A DNA stretch of 64,000 nt, taken from positions 22,185,224-22,249,223 of the forward strand of contig NC_092463.1 of NCBI RefSeq assembly GCF_047495875.1, in the 5' to 3' direction. The stretch comes from Pithys albifrons albifrons (Eukaryota; Chordata; Aves; Passeriformes; Thamnophilidae). The notes beneath the pieces were generated by a model. The model saw only the letters and a list, made by a program, of their open reading frames with translations. It was not told the DNA's origin and did not search any database. Below, one piece after another: positions 51,323 through 62,828 of this stretch (the first letter of the stretch is position 1; every line of letters starts with the position of its first letter). The position numbers were made by a program, and so were the translations under genes.

Positions 51323-54300
51323 AGAGGTTAGGAAGCAATAGGAAACTATTACACAGAAGACATGTTTACAATGTTTGCAGACTAAGGTGCTTTTTGTCCT
51401 ATAGTTCCTAAATTACAAATGCCACCAAGCACTAAGTTATCTCTGTCACTACCAGTCAGACGCTACGATCAATTTATACCTATAATAGATCTACAATTTA
51501 CTTCTGTGAGCACTCCTCTTTCATAATCAGAGGCACCAGCCTTTTTTAATTCAACGTGCAGTACCAGTTCAGCTCAGAGAGGAATCAGGTCTTGGAAATA
51601 ATATGCACCAGGCAGAAAAATAAACATGTTCTGGGACTCAGGACTAAGAAGTGCAGGTTAAGTAAGAAATGAAGTTAATCCCAATAAGTCTTCAAATTTT
51701 AGAAGAATTGGGAAAAAAGATTTTTTTTTTTCTGCATAAAAAGTGAGAAAAATTGAGTCTGAATCTCATGGAACTATCACTTCATTGGATGGACCATATC
51801 ACATACACTGTCAAATACATATTGGTGGTATGACAACATTTACTTTGCATTGTAAAGTAAAGTATAGTCAAGGTTCAGTGCGTGATTCAGAAAGTTATAT
51901 CCTGTATTTTGAGTCACAGGTAGTATAAAGCAGGACTATTACAGACTAATATAGCAAACCAGAACCCAAAAACCAAAGAGATTTTCAAGGACTGCAGGGC
52001 CAGCTCTTCAAGCTCTCAGTTTCATATTTTGTCAAGAACTCATCATTCCTTTCATCACCTAAATAAGGTTAGACATCTGTCAGGTTCCAAATTTAAAGTT
52101 ACTGATTTTCAGAAATAACTCCAAAGCCAGCATTCTTCAGTCCTCTGAAAATGCAGCCATTTATTTCAGTGCCTTAACAGAACCTGAACACTTCATTCAC
52201 CTGATGTCAGTTATGAGCCCAAATCCTTCTGTTCCAAATAAGTGGCTGGTCTGAAAACTCAAGGAACTGGGAATAGTTAAAATAACAAATATGCACAAAT
52301 GTGCTTTCTTCTACAGAAAGCACATTTATCTCAAGGCGAGAGGGGAAGGGAATCAGCAGCAATGACAACCCACAAAGAATGGACCTGCAAGGCAGTGGGA
52401 TTTTTTTTTTCCCATTCATGAAACCTGGCATATACCTATCTTCCTCCCTCTTGTCACCCTTCCAGTCTTCACCTCTGAGCAACATAAAAGGTCTTGAGAA
52501 ACATGGTCATATGCTGGTGAGGGAAAAAAACCCAAACCAATAAAAATCCCAACCATACAACAGTCAGTCAACCGCATAAAAGGGAGTATGTCTGCACCCA
52601 AAATGCAACAAGGGACAGGGAGATGCAAATGAAGTAGAGGAAGTAAACGGCATTCAGACAAACTAAAAGCAGAAAGGAAAAACTGAAAGGGCTATATGTG
52701 AACAAGGAAAACACAGCCAACTGAAAACACAACCTTTCCTACTGCAAATCACTGCAGTACAAAAGTACCAAGCTTCATGGCCTATTCTGAAATAGCCAAA
52801 CCTATTGAGCAAAGGTTGGTTTCCTGAAAAGCCAATAATACACATTATGCACTCAAGACAAATGCTTCCCTTTAGGCTTCAATCAGATCAGGTGTCTCCA
52901 TCTGAAGGATAAATATTCCTATAGGGTTAGGACCCCTGGAACATTTGAGCTTGAGCTGGAATAATCTTCACAGCCATGAAAAGCCTTTAGGTTCTGAGAA
53001 GTTTGGAAAAAAAATCAAAACAAAAAAAACCAAGTCTGTTTGTTGCAGAACCTGCTTCATCCACTGCAGTGGACACCAGAAATCAAGCAGGAAGTCCTGT
53101 GCATGCATTCTGAATTCTAAAGCTGACATAGGTGACTAGAAAGAACAGTGACTGCAGCCAGAGAGATTTGATCCTTGCTGATGTCTAAACCAAATTCCAA
53201 ATTCACTGCCACAGTTTAAATGGATGGCATAGTACACCCCAGTGTACTTTCAGGTCACTTTTTTTCATCACATCTGTCACAGCCTGAATGAATTTCCTAA
53301 TCTTTCAAATTTCATCTTTTAGCACTTCAATTTACACTAACTTCAGAATTTCCCTAGGGACAGCACCTAATAGTCTCTAAATCCCTAACCTCTCTAAGAC
53401 AGTACTTCAACTTTTTATAGCAGGAAATAGCTCAGAGATGACAACAAAATACAGTCTCCACATGCATAGAACAAAATACATCACACGAACTTCTGCCAAC
53501 CTCTAGGCTGTCAAATCTTTCAGATTCAATGTTTTGTGTGTATCCAATTGCTAAAGTTATCTCAGACTGTCAGTACCTTTATCTGTTGGGTGAGAGGGTG
53601 CCTCTTAATATGCTTGTCTATTAAAAATGCTGCAGTGATAAGTTGTTTACCCATTAAAATATCTTTATTCCCCCAAAGTAATTTTTAGCCTTTTCTACTC
53701 AGCTGTAGAATACCAAACCCTACCTAAACACACATATGATATCCTGAAGTAAAGCTAATTGCTACCTGCTTATACCTGGAAAAGAGAATAGGAATATTTT
53801 AATTTGAAAATGGAATCTATTGTACTAAATCAGGTCAGCAATATCACCAGGTCTTCAAAGTAAACACGGTGAACAGAAAGAGAGTTTATGAAGCACAAGG
53901 TTACAGCCACAAAAACCTAATTCCAGTGATATGCAAAATGTTGGTAAGTCCCTACATCATAAAGTGAAACAGGAACATTTTACATGCTTTCTCTCACAAT
54001 TAAACCTTTGGCCTAGACATAAAATTTCAAGGTGACTAAGCTGACACCATAACAGAAGCCATCTGTGGCTCCAGGACTGTTAAAGAGAGATATTGTCCAA
54101 TGTCTCTGACTTTCCCTTATACCTGAGACCATTGTCTCCTTTTCTATAAAAATGAAGAGCATTTTTTAAACTTTCATGGCACTCAGGAATAAATTAATTT
54201 GTACTCTATATTGCAGTCTGTCCATATAAATTGGGAAGCATATTTTCACTCTCATATTTTAAAGGACTCATTTTTAATGCCATGGAAAACATCTCTTTGG

Positions 54301-54346
54301 TTACACTAGTCTCTGAGACCTACTAATTTCTAAAAGGCATGATTCC

Positions 54347-54661
54347 TCACTTAAATTCCAGGGAACTAGGCTGAAGGGTCTCTGAGAATAGCATATCTAT
54401 TTCTTTCTTATTCTCATGAAAGGTGAGCAACCTACTGACTTCCTCACATAACTCCTTGACCTTGTGACACAGTTCCTCAACAAGAACACACCTTCCGCAG
54501 AGGAGATGACACTCAGTCCCAGCTTTCTGGACAGGCACCAGGCACTCTTTACAACCAGAGACCTGCAGAGCTACATCTACTCTCGGAAGGTCTGTTTCTG
54601 TGGAAGCCTGTGACATCACTGCTGCAGCAACAGCCACTGGGGAATGAGCTCTGTGACACAT
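54347..54661 (-). pseudogene. CR1 LINE ORF1-like remnant
   Basis: A 104-residue open frame with a composition unlike the surrounding chance frames. It contains GCKECLVPVQKAG, then CHLLCGRCVLVEELCHKV, then KELCEEVSRL and KKEIDMLFSETLQ. This order (paired cysteines, a CxRC-type motif, then a charged amphipathic helix with EEVxRL and a conserved EID motif) resembles the N-terminal region of avian CR1 LINE ORF1-type proteins as I remember them. It sits inside the 15-kb neurexin intron in sense orientation with the gene. I found no adjacent endonuclease or reverse transcriptase frame, so it would be an isolated fragment. It could instead derive from another retroelement or a small domesticated gene; identity is moderate at best. 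Confidence 0.45.
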
Positions 54662-55375
54662 AAGAACAATAATTTTGGAAGCTCTGACTACTGAGACTGG
54701 GGAGAAGGGGCCTTCTCATTCCCCTCAGTGTTAGTGGCTGCTCCTATATGCTGCTCTCAGGTTCTGCTACTGTGTTGGCCCTCCTATGGGGAGGTGCCCT
54801 TCCTGCCCAGATCACAGCTTGTAAAATGCAATTCTAAATATTAAGGGAGTTTATACTTTAGAGATTTTTTTGCTTTAAATTGAAATTCTAGAACGATATT
54901 TTACTCGCCTTTTTTTCACAGTCTAAGTTAAAAAAATAAAAAAACCCAACCTAATCAGCTTTTACCTCCTGATCTCACTCCTTAAGTTCTCACACCTGAA
55001 AAAAACTGTGAGCTTTTTGTTTTTTAAAGCTCCAAGGGTCTTCTATGTAGCTACACATAAAAGCTATTTGCCTAAACAAATATGAGGCTTTTCAGGAAAT
55101 CAACTGGGGCTCTTACAGCTATTCAGAGATTGATACAGTCAAACCCCCCAGGTAAACCAAAGCAGCTCCATTGTTTGCTGTCTCCTTCTTCAACCCAGAT
55201 ATCCCCCTCCACAGAGGGCAGCGTTTGTCATTCTGGTCCTGTCTCAGAGGTGTGACTGCATCCAGTAAAAGGCATCAAATGTTACACAAAAGCATCTTTC
55301 AGTTCAAACCAGTAATTGGGAAGAACAACCTTCTCTACCTTGCAGGTCAGCTTTGTTCAACTCAACTTTGTTAGC

Positions 55376-55418
55376 AAAAAAAAAAAAAAAGGGAAGAAAA
55401 AAAGAAAAGAAAAGGCAA
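55376..55418. repeat. Poly(A) run of 15 with A/G tail
   Basis: Fifteen A residues followed by GGGAAG and further A/G sequence. No associated element was recognised. Confidence 0.85.
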
Positions 55419-58400
55419 AAAATCCCAATAAACAACAGATTAGTATAAGGATAGATAAACCAGGGTGATATTACTTTGAATAAATAAAAGCAATTGATAT
55501 AATCATCACAGCCAACATGCATAATCAATACATGCAGGAGTTACAATGTAAGCAACAGGGCACATAGGGACAGGACAATGAGTACCTTAATGAAACAAAC
55601 TAACAAACAGATGACAAAACCAAATAAAAGGAAAGGAAATGCACTTCATTCACACTCACACAATCACAGAATTTACAGATAGTACACAGAGAAAAAAAAT
55701 ATCACCTTCTTAAACCCATCTCTCAGCATTTATCAATAACTTAAGAGAGATTTTGTCTCATTTGAGAAACACTTAGAATCCATTTAAGCAAAAAAATAAA
55801 ATCTATTTGACTTTCAGTACATGTGTCAAGCATATTTTGTTTTTGTTTCTATATCCAGTCTGGATCTGAATTTAAATTCTCTGCCTCCCATAAAAGCAAT
55901 GATTGCTCCAGCTTTTTTTCCAAAGTGGATTTATTGCCAGAAAACAGTAGGGGACTGATAACTCTGTAAGACAACAATCTTTGTTTATCCCAAGAACTGA
56001 ACTTGACCCTGGACATAAAGCCACAGTAAAACCTTGCCTCTTCACAAGCTGTCACTTGCTCATGGATTTCAACACATCCTTACGAAAACTTGGATCAACT
56101 GGAAAAGAGACAGCTCAGGCTTTAGACCAATACAGTCTTTGTCAATGTCACCAGAGCAATCAACAAAAATATTGCACCAGGTCATTCTTTCACATAGGTG
56201 GGAATGATCTTGTTGTCTGTGGTTAAATCATAGTCCACATGGCAAAAGAAAATCATAAATCTGACTGTATAAAGATCCAGACACACTTTTTGAAAATTAA
56301 AGAACATTAAAAAGAGAAACACTACTACAGATCCTCTTCCATATAGACATAGATTTCTTTTTTTTTTTATTCAATGGAGTCCAGTTTACACAGAAGTCAC
56401 ATAGATTTTTGACATATTATACCTTGATTCTAAGTTTTCTCTTTCAGTATGGAAAAAGCAGAGGACTGGCAGGAGTTCCTCAATCCCTTGCCACTGAAGG
56501 TTACATATTTCTATTACACAGCACAATGGAAATAAGAAAACATCAAATCAATGACCTCATTGCTCCAAAGATGGGTATTTAAGAAGTATACACTTACCTT
56601 CTTAAACTTCTGTTCCTAAAAAATTGTAATGTCACAGCTGATATTGAAGAGAGACTGATAGATCTGCTTTTTACAGTTACAACCCAATAAATTAGAACTG
56701 ACATGTACAGATCCCATTTCCTGAGTTTCCTAAGAATTTTACCATTTTGAATCTTTGCTATTGTTTCAGAGCCCATGAATGGCTCAAGATGGCAATTACC
56801 TTCCCTTTTTAGATGGTCAGATATTCCTTCCTTTTGGAACTGCTTTACTATATAGAACTATAAAATCCCTTTTTCCATGAACAGAATTCAAAAGAAAGGG
56901 GGGAGGAGTAGAAAGAGAAGGATGCGTTACTTCATGCATCATCTTCAACACTTATTCTAACAAAGTAATTTCTCTATAACAAACAAATACTTTTCCTACT
57001 GCCCCACTCCTCATCTTCTTTGTAGCTGAGCTGAAGCAAAGCTCAGATTTGTTCCATTATTTCAGTAGCACTATGAGAATGGAATACAAAAGCATAAAGA
57101 ACAGGAGAGATGTCAAACTATCATGGAGCAAATTAACACTCCACTCCTCAATGGACAAACTTTGATTTCAGAAAGAAAGCGAAGTATGACCAAATTTGAA
57201 GTTTCTCTACTGAGCAGATGAAGGGTGAAATCCTTTCTGACATTATCCTGCTGTGAGATTTTAAGCATGAGATTAGATTTTCTGTTTTCCACATACTGCT
57301 TAGTATGCAAAATGTGTTTCTGAATATCCAGCCTGAATGTGTCATTCATGCTTTTCATGCATCAGTGAATTCCAAAGGTTAACTATAGTAGTTTATGGAA
57401 AGTTGCAAAAGATTATGATTTTACTGCAGGATCTGGAAAGAAGATTAAATTAGGACAAAAGAAAAGTCCCAAAACATCTGGAACAGTGTCAGCCAGTTTA
57501 ATAATAGTCACTCTCCTTTGTAAGAAACAAAGTGGTACAGGTGGGGAAGAAGCAACATCTCTAATGCACATGAAAAAAACTACCTTGTAGAAAAATTACA
57601 ATGTTCTTTAATTACTGCTGTTAGGTTTGTTTGGTAGGGGGCAGGATGGGGTGAACACATTTAGAATGTAGAGCTAAATTACAGATAGCTCTACCACCCA
57701 TTGTAAGCAACATAAGGGTGTCCAAATAAAGGGAAGAAAAACATGGGAGAACATATGGCAAATTAATAAAGACATGAAAAAACACCTGAAATGCAGAAAG
57801 TACTCATTAATATTGAGGGCATCCTCCTTAAACTCCACAAAAGGTTGGCCATCTGCTTAACTTGTTCCAGGACCATCGAGGAAAATGCAGTGAGTTACTC
57901 AGTCTAGATTTCTATGGATTGAATAAAGTGATCCATTCATCTAGTAGTAAGATCAGGAATGAAGAGGTCAGCATAAAGAATTGATTTTAAAAGTCCAGAA
58001 GAGAGAAAGAGTTGATCTGAAGTTTAAATTGTTTATTTTCAAGGAGGGAAAGGAGGTGACCTGGAACAATTTCTTTCATCTATGAACTCTTACATACACA
58101 CCGCAATGCAGACATCTTTTCTCTCAAAATGTGCATGTCTGATGTGGAAATAGCTTGTATTACTCCAACTCAGGAGTATAAAAATTTCCAACCACTCCCC
58201 CCAGACTGTTGTGATGGAGACTGGAGAAAACCAGGTCCTGACAGAAGACTTCTTTTCTTCAGTTTCAAGTGTTTTCCTAATCTCTAGGAGCCTCCATTCA
58301 CTGTTTCAAAGTGGTCTGGAAGACATAGTTGAATTTCATACTTACATCACAAATAGATCAATACCTTGCAGATGAATTTTATGGGTGGGGACAGCAAGGA

Positions 58401-58620
58401 CCAAAGTAGGTGGCAGATTTGTCTGCAAGCTTCCAGCAGAAGAGCCCCCAATATTTTAAGTCCTTTCTGAGAACTGATTTTGTCTCCAGAGTTTTCAGTA
58501 CCCTGACTCAACACTGACACAAGGACCATTTAGGTCTTAGCACTTCCCTACCTTCAGCAGCTTTTCTCTCAGGCCCTCTTGGGTAGGGGGCAGGACCCTC
58601 CTGTTACCTAAAAGATGGTG

Positions 58621-58647
58621 ATGAAAGCTGCAGTTAGCAGCTTTCAT
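58621..58647. other. Perfect 11-bp inverted repeat (hairpin candidate)
   Basis: ATGAAAGCTGC (58621-58631) and its exact reverse complement (58637-58647) flank a 5-nt AGTTA loop. Pairing does not extend beyond the 11 bp. It is in the 15-kb neurexin intron and belongs to no recognised repeat. Confidence 0.85.
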
Positions 58648-61600
58648 GTAAAAATGAAAAAATATGTTGGCATTGTGTAATTGTCCCCAAACTCTGTTCT
58701 CCTTACAATTGTGTGTAGCACACTAGAACACAGCAGGCAGCAAGGCTGTTTATGGCTTTGCCACATACCTTCCAGGGAAACACATTCTGCCAACTACAGA
58801 TCTGAACAGACCTTCAAGATCAGTAAAGAGCTGCCTGTTGTTCCTGAAAAATCAGAAATGTAGCAATTGCAAAAGAGCAATGAAATAAACCATGATACAA
58901 AAGGAAGCTGGTACATTACCTAACAAAGAGGATGAAGAGGTTACTTAGTTGTGCTAGCCTAAACAAATCCCAGCATAGATAATTGAAAGAAACTATGGGA
59001 ATAGAACCAATAGGCCATCAGAGATAAAGTAATTTCTCCCTTAGGTCTTGAACTGCTCTTTTTTTAACAGAACTATACACCATTAAATGCCAGCCAATTT
59101 CAGTCTCAGGAACATCTGCACTTCAAGAATGGCTCATATATATATGACTGAGAATGTTGTGGGATTCTTCAATTCCCCAAGAAGATCTCCTATAAATATC
59201 ATTTACTGAGAGTGCTTCCTGCTCAAGAAGAAGCACTGCCTTACCTATCACTGGAACATAGATATTGTATAACCTGGTAGATTTGTGCTTTAGTGCCCAG
59301 CAAGGCTGAATTATGCCTAAGCACATGAGACGAACAACATGGCCACAGAAATTCAATGGCTTGTTCAAACTGAATAAAGTGAGGTAGTAGTAGAACAAAG
59401 ACCATAAGGAATATAATTTTCCTAAAAAACTTGTGAATTTAGTGGTATGGAGTATGTACCTGAACAGATAACAAATATGAATAGGATACAGGTGCATCTT
59501 CGGCAGTGCAGTGCTGTCCCCTGACCTACATCTCACATTTCACTATTCTCAAGGCTTCATTCCTCTACACATTCTTTGATTCTGTCCTGAGATCAAACTG
59601 ACAGATTCTGAGAAAACAGCAGCCACCTTGTAATCTCCTCTACCTCTGAAAGCAAAGCCGTAACAAGAGACAGCCATTAGCAGAAATCTCTCTTACACCA
59701 CAGTTGAAAGGCAAGATTCCTATGTGGGGATGGAATGACATTTCTTTAAGCATGCATGTTCTCATCACAGATGTGGTCTCACTGCCCTTTATGATGAAAT
59801 AAGGGCATGTCTGGCATATCAACACACAGCACAACTGTTCACATAAAAAGTCTGCAATTGATTATTAAAAACGTATTTAACCATCATGAGGCAGGAAGGA
59901 CTGCTTGGGACTTCAGCCCTTGAAAACATTTTAAAGATTGCACCCAAAAGCACTTTGGAAGGAAGGAACTAGGGACACAAAAATTAGGAATGAAGATTCT
60001 TGGTGTTTTTCTTTCCTTAGAGAAATGGGAGATAGGTGTGACTTTCACTGGCAACTGTAAGAATAGACACCAGGAGGCAGCAGCCAAGATCTGAGATGAA
60101 GCCTTGGGGACTGTTATGATTAAAAAAGAAAAACCAACAAAAAATTGAAAAAACCCCAACAAATTAAACAGCTTTCTGGTAACCAGATTCTCAGCTTTTT
60201 TATTAATTCTAAACATGTTGGCAAAATGAACATGTTCCTCTTCAGCAGTTCCTTTGGTACTGAGCAGGGACCATTGGAGAAGACAGCACAGGCACTGCTT
60301 TGCAAGATAAAGTTCTTCCAAAGGCAGAACAAGGAAAATCACTGACCCTACCGCTCATTCTTTTAGGTCTCCTTTCAATTTTGAATGCTGTTTGAAGGAC
60401 TTTAGAAGAGGATAATTCACATTCCAGACATTTCTAAAAGTGAACCAATCTCCACATTGAGGCAGCAGCTGTACTGGTACCATATTGGCACAAAGTGACA
60501 CATTGTGCATTTTGAGAGTGGCACTGACATTGTGCAACCTCAGTAACAGGACATTGAATCACAGAACTATACTGGGTACAGGAGAATGAAACACCATAGC
60601 TCTAGTGATGGTTGTGTGGCACCTAACAATGCTGTGAAATGGGAGTTGACATTGAGTAAGCTCCTGTGACAGGACACAAATTTCTCACAAACCAGAGTAT
60701 TATTGTGGGAGTGTGGAAGGAGGGCTGGGGCACAGGAGGTCCCAGACAAGCAGCTTAGACACAAGCACAGGATCAGATCTAACTGGACTGCCAATCTGGT
60801 GTTTCATGAATACTCAAAGATATCATTAAGACAATACTTTCTATCATAAGAAGGGACACTCTTGACAAGGGGCAAGGCTTCATCATAACGTAACCTGTAA
60901 TCTTGACACAGTAGGGAAAGACAATCATGGAGTAATTTAACTTTATGAAATTTTTGAAGGATCAGTTCCGGACATACATACATTTTTTTCTTAGCAAACA
61001 TGCATACCAATGTTACAGAAAAAATTATCTTCCTCTAGTGCCTGGTAGCCAACACAGCAGACTGGCAGTGAGTGGAACTAGACATAACGGTGATTGTCAT
61101 TTAACTCAGACAGCAAAACCTTCGGCTTTTTGATGCTAAGTACCCCAAGTGGTTTGGGAATTGAAGCCATATGCATTTTACTGAGTCAATGCTGCCAATG
61201 TCAATATTCTTTTCACTAATGGGAGCTTAGCAGGAACAGTAAAGTCTCTGAAAAGGCTTCAAGAAATCGCTACTATTTACGTGCTACAAAAAGTAACTCA
61301 CCACATATACTTCTAAACCAGCTAGAAAAGAGAAACTACAGAAGAGAAATGTTTTCCAGACAGAAGAGGCAATAGTTTCAGTGCTTCACTGGAGGTTCAC
61401 TTCCTCAAAAATGAGCTCCTCTTTTGATCCAATCTTCACCCTTCATCTCCTTCTACCTTTCATTTCCCCTGTCTCCTCTAGTTCTTCAAAATTCTTATTT
61501 CAGTGGATCCCCAAAAAGGGTGTTCTCAAGCACAAATTAATTGATTGCTCAGAATATCTTCCAAAGTATTTTAAGAGTACTGTAAGGTTAATAAGCCACT

Positions 61601-61882
61601 CTGAGAAAACTACTAGTAAATAGCAGTGCATTCCAGCACCATCCTTCTCCACTACTGAAGGTACAAACTCATAGGGGATGGAGCACACAAGAACAGAGCT
61701 ACTAAGCCACTCACAGAAACTAACAATCCTTAAACTGCATTTGAAAGACATAAGTGTAAGGAAGGATATCTCAATGAAAGCAACCTAATGAAATGGATAA
61801 GAAGGTGGAAAAGATGCAAAGGGCAGCAATGAAATAAGCATTGAGTGCTTGAGAATGGAACTTCAATGGAAATCAATTATAC

Positions 61883-62056
61883 CTTCGCATCCACGCTCAA
61901 TCTGCCCACTGCGGTGCAGAGCATCATTGATAAGATCAGGCAGACGCCCATTCAAATCCACAGATGCCAGACAGCCCTGAAATCCATCACGTGAGGCCAC
62001 AAGCTTTGGAAGGTTGCTATACATGCCTTGAGCTAGGCCAGCAATGTAGAGATCAC
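61883..62056 (-). CDS. NRXN3: Alpha-neurexin exon, LNS5 domain C-terminal part
   Basis: This 174-bp exon completes LNS5. It starts with two bases that finish the split glycine codon, holds 57 codons, and ends with the first base of another glycine codon. The translation runs from [19 protein letters not shown] through [19 protein letters not shown] to GQIERGCE. The [18 protein letters not shown] block is near-invariant in neurexins, and its cysteine pairs with the one in ERGCE to close the LNS fold. [18 protein letters not shown] is NRXN3-like; NRXN1 has a different stretch there. The acceptor is TTTTGTCTAG with a clear pyrimidine tract, and the donor is GAAG followed by GTATAA. The intron on its upstream side is only 581 bp; the downstream intron is 15,014 bp. 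LNS5 packs into the rod-like LNS2-LNS5 core of alpha-neurexin, just before the hinge to EGF-C (known from neurexin 1 structures). Confidence 0.96.
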
Positions 62057-62190
62057 CTAGACAAAAGAGAGGTACACATACAAGAAGGAGAAAGTTACAC
62101 ACCTTCTAGAGCGACTTTCCTTGCTGCCAAACACGAATATTGCACAGTGAACAGATGTTCAGAAAAAGTTAAAAAAAGAGCAACAAATGT

Positions 62191-62212
62191 AAGAAGTCAT
62201 TTTTGACTTCTT
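62191..62212. other. Perfect 9-bp inverted repeat
   Basis: AAGAAGTCA and TGACTTCTT flank a TTTT loop. With a one-base bulge the stem extends to GTA/TAC. It directly precedes the A/C tract inside the 581-bp intron. Confidence 0.8.
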
Positions 62213-62215
62213 TAC

Positions 62216-62391
62216 TACAAAAAACCCACAAAGAAAATGCCAAAACAGAACAACCAAACATCAAAAAAAAACCACAAACCCCTCCAAAAACAAAAAACCA
62301 AATACGAAAAAAAACCCACAACAAAGCAACCAAAGAAAACCAAAACAAACAAACAAAGAAAAAACCAAAAACAAACCAAAGCACCACCAAT
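62216..62391. repeat. A/C-rich low-complexity tract
   Basis: About 176 bp composed almost only of A and C on the plus strand, with irregular CAAA, CCAAAA and ACAAAC motifs. It produces open but meaningless lysine/asparagine/proline-rich frames on the plus strand and phenylalanine-rich ones on the minus strand. It lies inside the 581-bp neurexin intron. Confidence 0.9.
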
Positions 62392-62637
62392 AATCCCAGT
62401 TGTAATTGCTACCTGGCTAGGAAAACTGTAAGATGACAATTAATTTCTGAAAAAGCAAAATATGACAAACTACTCTGGTACAGGAAGGTGCCAAGTCAGA
62501 AAAATTAATTTGAAAGCCAAAATGAGCAAAGTCCAGTTTTCCTGTTCTGTAATGCATTGTTATTGTAAGTTTTCTCTTGTTTACTAGTGGAACCCTGCAA
62601 GAATAAAGGGGAGAACTGTCAGTCTTGCAGAGTTTAC

Positions 62638-62828
62638 CTTTAAGATCGAGATTTTTGGCACCGTTGATAACCTGAGTGACCACCTTAGTGTCCACCTTTA
62701 GGCTGTGTGTGTTACTGTTATCTCTGGTAATGACGACATTGTGCCATTGGTTGTCGTTAAGAGGACGATCACTGTTGCCTTTGATAACATTAGGTCCATT
62801 TCCAAGGTCAAACACGTAGTGTATATAC
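62638..62828 (-). CDS. NRXN3: Alpha-neurexin exon, LNS5 domain middle part
   Basis: Neurexins are presynaptic single-pass adhesion receptors; this exon encodes extracellular sequence of the fifth LNS (laminin-G-like) domain. It is 191 bp: one base completing a codon, 63 codons, then one base of a split glycine codon. The translation includes [24 protein letters not shown] and [12 protein letters not shown], the typical neurexin LNS core with the NDNQWH strand. [10 protein letters not shown] and [11 protein letters not shown] fit NRXN3 rather than NRXN1 (which has AN-LIKGSSNKP and TTQITAGARN, from memory). The acceptor on the minus strand is TTTACAG just above 62828, and the donor is AAAG followed by GTAAAC just below 62638. 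The frame is open throughout and joins in phase to the exon at 61883-62056. The preceding exon, which should carry the start of LNS5, is not in the window. The paralogue call rests on remembered sequences and is strong but not proven. Confidence 0.95.

Larger units (their letters stand above)
46869..61882 (-). other. 15.0-kb intron between the LNS5 and EGF-C exons
   Basis: Donor GTATAA at the 61883 exon and acceptor TTCTCCAG at 46868. Apart from the LTR at about 50597-51322, the CR1 ORF1-like frame at 54347-54661, simple repeats and a perfect hairpin at 58621-58647, I recognise nothing. The longest open frames (for example 59884-60342 and 59123-59536, both minus) lack domain features and look accidental. 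Confidence 0.85.
62057..62637 (-). other. Short intron (581 bp) between the two LNS5 exons
   Basis: GT...AG intron with donor GTAAAC and acceptor TTTGTCTAG, phase 1. It contains a 9-bp perfect hairpin at 62191-62212 and, directly next to it, an A/C-rich low-complexity tract (62216-62391) that makes up about 30 percent of the intron. In the transcript the tract is U/G-rich. No coding sequence is seen. Confidence 0.9.

Noticed and set aside
59123..59536. 137-codon open frame on the minus strand
   Set aside because: No family resemblance; rich in Y, L, I and F as expected from AT-rich intron sequence.
59884..60342. 152-codon open frame on the minus strand
   Set aside because: Hydrophobic and cysteine-rich by base composition, no recognised motif, overlaps other chance frames. 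Not supported as a gene.
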